DNA from: Halpernia sp048269545
Lineage (GTDB): Bacteria; Bacteroidota; Bacteroidia; Flavobacteriales; Weeksellaceae
Length of the DNA stretch: 64,000 nucleotides
NCBI RefSeq assembly: GCF_048269545.1
Contig: NZ_JBLXIJ010000004.1
Location: forward strand, 1 to 64,000
Direction: 5' to 3'
Translations under genes and position numbers: made by a program
The notes under the pieces: generated by a model
What the model saw: the letters and a program-made list of their open reading frames with translations, nothing else
Database searches by the model: none
What the model was told of the DNA's origin: nothing
Part shown: positions 60,956-64,000 of the stretch, one piece after another
Position numbering within the stretch: the stretch's first letter is position 1
How the letters are laid out: every line of letters begins with the position of its first letter

Positions 60956-61811
60956 AATGAATTTCATATTCATCGAAATCAAATAATTTATATATATTCT
61001 TATCTATTTGCATTTCAAGATTTAAGGTGTTGTTTGATTTGTTTTGAATTATTTCATAAACTAAATCTTGGATAATACTACTATTGACATTATCAATAAT
61101 TGGAATAGGGATTTGCTCTAGTGATTGAATATTCAACATAATATCTCCTGCACCAGTAGTATCGCTATTATTATAAATAAAATATCTTCCATATTTGCTT
61201 TGTAAAAAAGCTAAAATATACAAATTGAAGTTAGATGTTATAAAAGATGCTGGAGCAGTTAAAAATTTTCCTTCTTCTAGTAGTGAAAAGGTTAAATTTT
61301 TGCCGACAGCTTTCCATACAATTTTCTGTTTATAAAAATCCTCCCAATAACCTATCGAATCTTGCGTTTCAAACCATTGATTATTAGTCTTTTTCCTTGC
61401 TCCCTTGTCGCCTGTTTGCTTTAATCTATCAAAGCCGAAGCTCAAGAGATGTTGTTTTATTGCAGGATATAGTTCAATATCTATTTTTAAACTCGGAAAT
61501 GTTGTAATCAAATACAAATCAGCAAATTCATAAGAATAACGCTTAATATCTCTACCTCTAAGTAACGGTCGTATAATTTCATCGCTTTTAGGGTCTTGTT
61601 CAATTAATTCTTTTCGCTTTGCTCCATCTATTATGAAGGCATCATTAAATCCCGTTTTTATACCATAATTAATACGAATATCCCACTCCTTTAGCGGAGT
61701 TCCTATTCGCTCTATTTTCTCTTTTATCTGTTTTTCAATCGGAGAAAGTATTACCCAACTTTTATCACTTTTAAATTCCGTAATATTGGCATTTTGTCTA
61801 AAATAATCGCT
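60939..61811 (-). pseudogene. Silent alternative specificity cassette of the methylase
   Basis: An open frame of 290 codons on the - strand without a start codon of its own, from the inverted repeat at 61811 to a stop at 60939. It aligns throughout with residues 819-1112 of the methylase: GTPLKEWDI, DAFIIDGAK, EIIRPLLRGRDIKRY and YKQKIVWK correspond. The middle (about 85-240) is very different, as expected for a distinct DNA target. Both reading frames end tail to tail, sharing EIHFI. Inversion would place it in frame behind the constant part, so it is a storage cassette and not a dead gene. Confidence 0.88.
61746..61811 (-). repeat. Inverted repeat, right copy (IR-R)
   Basis: Reverse complement of IR-L with three mismatches in 66 bases; 61746-61778 is identical to 60104-60136 inverted. 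It ends 92 bases before the recombinase gene. Confidence 0.9.
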
Positions 61812-61903
61812 GAACTAAGTGCTATATTTATTAGCTAAATTTAATTTAGACAGGTTACCTTTAATTTAAGCCATATTTGTCTAATAATTTAAACTAATAA
61901 AAA

Positions 61904-62500
61904 ATGATTTACGGTTACATTAGAGTAAGTACAGACAAGCAAACTGTGGAAAACCAACGCTATGAGATCAACAACTTTTGCAATAAGAAGGAAATAGTGG
62001 TTGGTAAATGGATAGAAGAGACCATTTCGGGGTCAAAAAATGTAGATGAACGAAAACTCGGATCGCTGCTCAAAAAGATGAAGAAGGAAGATGTTCTTAT
62101 TTGTTCGGAGCTTTCGCGATTAGGCAGAAGTTTATTAATGATAATGGGTGTACTTAATGAGTGTATGAATAGAGATATAAAAGTCTGGACTATTAAAGAT
62201 AATTACAGATTAGGGAATGATATAAATTCAAAAGTATTAGCATTTGCCTTCGGATTATCAGCTGAGATTGAACGGAATTTAATCTCGCAACGCACGAAAG
62301 AAGCATTGGCTCGAAAAAAAGCAGAAGGAGTAATTCTTGGCAGACCAAAAGGAAGTAAATCGGCAAAAACAAAACTTACAGGACAGGAAAAGAAAATCGA
62401 GGAATTGTTAGCTAAAAAAGTTTCGTTTTCCGCTATCGGGAGAATACTGGGTGTTCATAGGTTAACTGTGAGTAATTTTGTAAAACGAGGTGGTTTTTAA
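61904..62500 (+). CDS. Hin-like serine recombinase (DNA invertase/resolvase family)
   Basis: 198 residues. The catalytic N-terminal domain opens MIYGYIRVSTDKQTVENQR with the nucleophile Ser9. ELSRLGRSLLMIMGVL carries active-site arginines, and LSAEIERNLISQRTKEAL is the E-helix that leads to the DNA-binding domain. A short C-terminal helix-turn-helix (VSFSAIGRILGVHRLTVSNFVKR) follows. Size and layout are those of Hin/Pin invertases. It lies next to the inverted repeats and should catalyse inversion of the 1.7-kb segment. CATATTTG near 61872 is a weak -7 box. Confidence 0.92.
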   Translation: MIYGYIRVSTDKQTVENQRYEINNFCNKKEIVVGKWIEETISGSKNVDERKLGSLLKKMKKEDVLICSELSRLGRSLLMIMGVLNECMNRDIKVWTIKDNYRLGNDINSKVLAFAFGLSAEIERNLISQRTKEALARKKAEGVILGRPKGSKSAKTKLTGQEKKIEELLAKKVSFSAIGRILGVHRLTVSNFVKRGGF

Positions 62501-62529
62501 AAAACATTAGCAATAATGAGCAGATATCT

Positions 62530-62537
62530 TATCTTTG
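62530..62537 (+). promoter_or_regulatory. -7 box of the helicase gene
   Basis: TATCTTTG, 24 bases before the ATG at 62562. The helicase can therefore be expressed separately from the methylase and recombinase. Confidence 0.6.
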
Positions 62538-62561
62538 AAAAAGCAACAACAATTTTTTAAT

Positions 62562-64000
62562 ATGTCTACTAATTTCATTACCAATAATAAGCAACAAAAA
62601 ACTCTAAAAGCTAGGTTAAATACTTTAATTTCAATAAGTGAGGAACTTAAATTTTTAGTTGGATATTTCTATTTTTCTGGATGGTCAGAAATTTATTTGA
62701 GTCTTGAAAAAAATCCCCAACAAAAGCTAAAACTATTGGTAGGATTACAAGTTTGCAATTATCTAGGAAATATCATTGAGTATGCGGATCAACAAGAAAA
62801 TACTTCTTCGGATGAAGAATTTCAGAAATATCTTATCTCGCTTGGCTTTGCATTGAATAATGAGGAAATGGATACGGAAGAATTTTACAATCAAGTAGGT
62901 TTTTTTGTAAAGATGATTGAAGAAGACCGATTAGAAATACGAAAGACGGAAAATCCTAATCATGCGAAATTGTATCTTTTTCATCTAAACGAAGATCAAG
63001 CAGAAAAACAAGGAATGCCCGGACAATTTATTACAGGAAGCAGTAATCTTACACGCTCAGGATTGCATAACCAAGAAGAATTCAATGTTGAGATTAAAGA
63101 CTATGGATACAAAGAGGCAGTGCTTTATTTTGATGAATTATGGGAAAAAGCAATACCCATTACAGAGCAGCAAGAAAACCGAGATATACTGATAGATTTT
63201 ATAAAAAATAAAACTCAAGTTGCCACAGTTACTCCTTTTGAAGCATATTGTCTGGTTATTAAAACTTATCTCGACCTCCAAAATCAAGAAAATGAAGAGG
63301 TAGATTTAGATGCTTTACTAGAGAAAATAGATTTGAAAAAATACAGCTATCAATCTGATGCTGTTAATCAAGCAATGCATATGATTAATGAGCACAATGG
63401 TTGTATTGTTGCAGACGTAGTAGGTTTAGGAAAAACTGTTATTGCATCAATGATTGCTCGGCAAATGAATAAACGAGGAATTGTTATTTGTCCACCAGGA
63501 TTAATGGGAGATCCAGAGAAAAAAGACAGTGGTTGGTGGGAATATTTAGAAAAATTCGGTTTACATAATTGGCAAGTTTACAGCCGGGGAATTGTAGAGC
63601 GAATTGCTGATAATATTGAGGGAAGAGATTTTGAAGTAGTCATTGTAGATGAAGCTCATTATTTCCGAAATCAAGATACAACTGATTATGAAGCATTGTC
63701 GATGATTTGTAGAGGAAAAAAAGTAATCCTATTATCTGCAACACCATTCAATAATTCACCGGCAGATATTTTTTCACTTTTAAAGCTATTTATTGTTCCA
63801 GGGAAATCTACCATATCATTAGAAGATAATCTTGCGGGAAAATTCAGCCGTTTATATTATGAATACAAACAATTATCTACCATTTTTAAAAATTGGAATT
63901 CTGCTGATGACAAAAAAAGAAAGCTTGCAGAAAATTATTACACTACAATTGTTGATGAAAACCTTCCTATTGATATAAAAAAAGTGAAAGCTGTTACAAA
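62562..64000 (+). CDS. Helicase with PLD-nuclease and SNF2-type domains, 5' part only
   Basis: Open from the ATG at 62562 to the window edge (479 codons seen). The N-terminal domain (about 1-180) is a phospholipase D-like nuclease: NHAKLYLFHL supplies H-x-K, and ITGSSNLTRSG plus a later EFNVE completes the usual pattern. The helicase domain starts near residue 265 with the P-loop DVVGLGKTVIASMIA, followed by VVIVDEAHYFRN (DEAH box) and VILLSATPFNN (motif III). This architecture occurs in restriction- and DISARM-related systems. It is the probable effector or translocase partner of the methylase. Confidence 0.87.
   Translation, partial: MSTNFITNNKQQKTLKARLNTLISISEELKFLVGYFYFSGWSEIYLSLEKNPQQKLKLLVGLQVCNYLGNIIEYADQQENTSSDEEFQKYLISLGFALNNEEMDTEEFYNQVGFFVKMIEEDRLEIRKTENPNHAKLYLFHLNEDQAEKQGMPGQFITGSSNLTRSGLHNQEEFNVEIKDYGYKEAVLYFDELWEKAIPITEQQENRDILIDFIKNKTQVATVTPFEAYCLVIKTYLDLQNQENEEVDLDALLEKIDLKKYSYQSDAVNQAMHMINEHNGCIVADVVGLGKTVIASMIARQMNKRGIVICPPGLMGDPEKKDSGWWEYLEKFGLHNWQVYSRGIVERIADNIEGRDFEVVIVDEAHYFRNQDTTDYEALSMICRGKKVILLSATPFNNSPADIFSLLKLFIVPGKSTISLEDNLAGKFSRLYYEYKQLSTIFKNWNSADDKKRKLAENYYTTIVDENLPIDIKKVKAVT

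Noticed and set aside
60939..61517. Independent 192-residue gene on the - strand
   Set aside because: It is open far upstream of its first start codon and aligns with the methylase C-terminus, so it is part of the silent cassette.

Overview
The window is a piece of a strongly AT-rich chromosome from a member of the Bacteroidota, most likely class Flavobacteriia and perhaps a Chryseobacterium-like Weeksellaceae (inference). The evidence is: many genes preceded by the Bacteroidota -7 box TAnnTTTG with little sign of Shine-Dalgarno sequences; a type IX secretion (T9SS) sorting tail; flavobacterial families of unknown function (DUF6427-, DUF3109-, DUF2007-like); a short-form arginine decarboxylase next to agmatinase; and Bacteroidota-type mobilization genes. 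The first 34 bases are the 3' end of a 5S rRNA gene, so an rRNA operon lies to the left.

Bases 1 to about 43,470 are core chromosome. In order they hold trigger factor; small membrane and metabolic genes; a 3'-5' exonuclease and phosphatidylserine synthase; a sulfatase-type membrane enzyme of the LTA synthase family; pyruvate dehydrogenase E1 beta; a Kup potassium transporter; a Fur regulator overlapping an OstA-like LPS protein; an ArgD-like aminotransferase, NDH-2 and TrmD; DeoC, HemB and a MazEF-like pair; LptB, a cobalamin adenosyltransferase and a thiamine pyrophosphokinase; arginine decarboxylase and agmatinase (arginine to agmatine to putrescine); BON-domain proteins; a dicarboxylate symporter; Mrp and NifU-like Fe-S proteins; and a ppk-ppx polyphosphate operon. 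A respiratory patch follows (Crp/Fnr regulator, histidine-rich membrane protein, three c-type cytochromes), then dnaK. Several dispersed palindromic repeats and one frameshifted XRE regulator lie between core genes.

Downstream of dnaK the window becomes accessory. From about 43.5 to 51.2 kb is an integrative mobilizable element: excisionase-like regulator, tyrosine recombinase, second excisionase-like protein, SF3-type helicase, an iteron-like repeat cluster, a Toprim primase, a palindrome that is a good oriT candidate, MobC, a MobA relaxase and a membrane protein. Next comes a hipBA-like locus in which only the first codons and the kinase C-terminal part of hipA remain. About 5.2 kb sits between the two remnants. 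It contains three small Bacteroidota genes (one of only 57 codons), a probable new structured small RNA with its own promoter and terminator, and a two-gene operon of AAA ATPase plus subtilisin-like protease.

The last 6.5 kb is the most striking part. A 1112-residue Eco57I-type methylase/restriction protein is followed by a silent, oppositely oriented copy of its C-terminal specificity region. Both are bounded by a 66-bp inverted repeat (33 bp identical), and a Hin-like serine recombinase gene comes next. Inversion would swap about 290 C-terminal residues, so this looks like a self-contained target-switching restriction or anti-phage system. Its helicase partner, with a PLD nuclease domain and an SNF2 domain, begins at 62,562 and runs off the end of the window.
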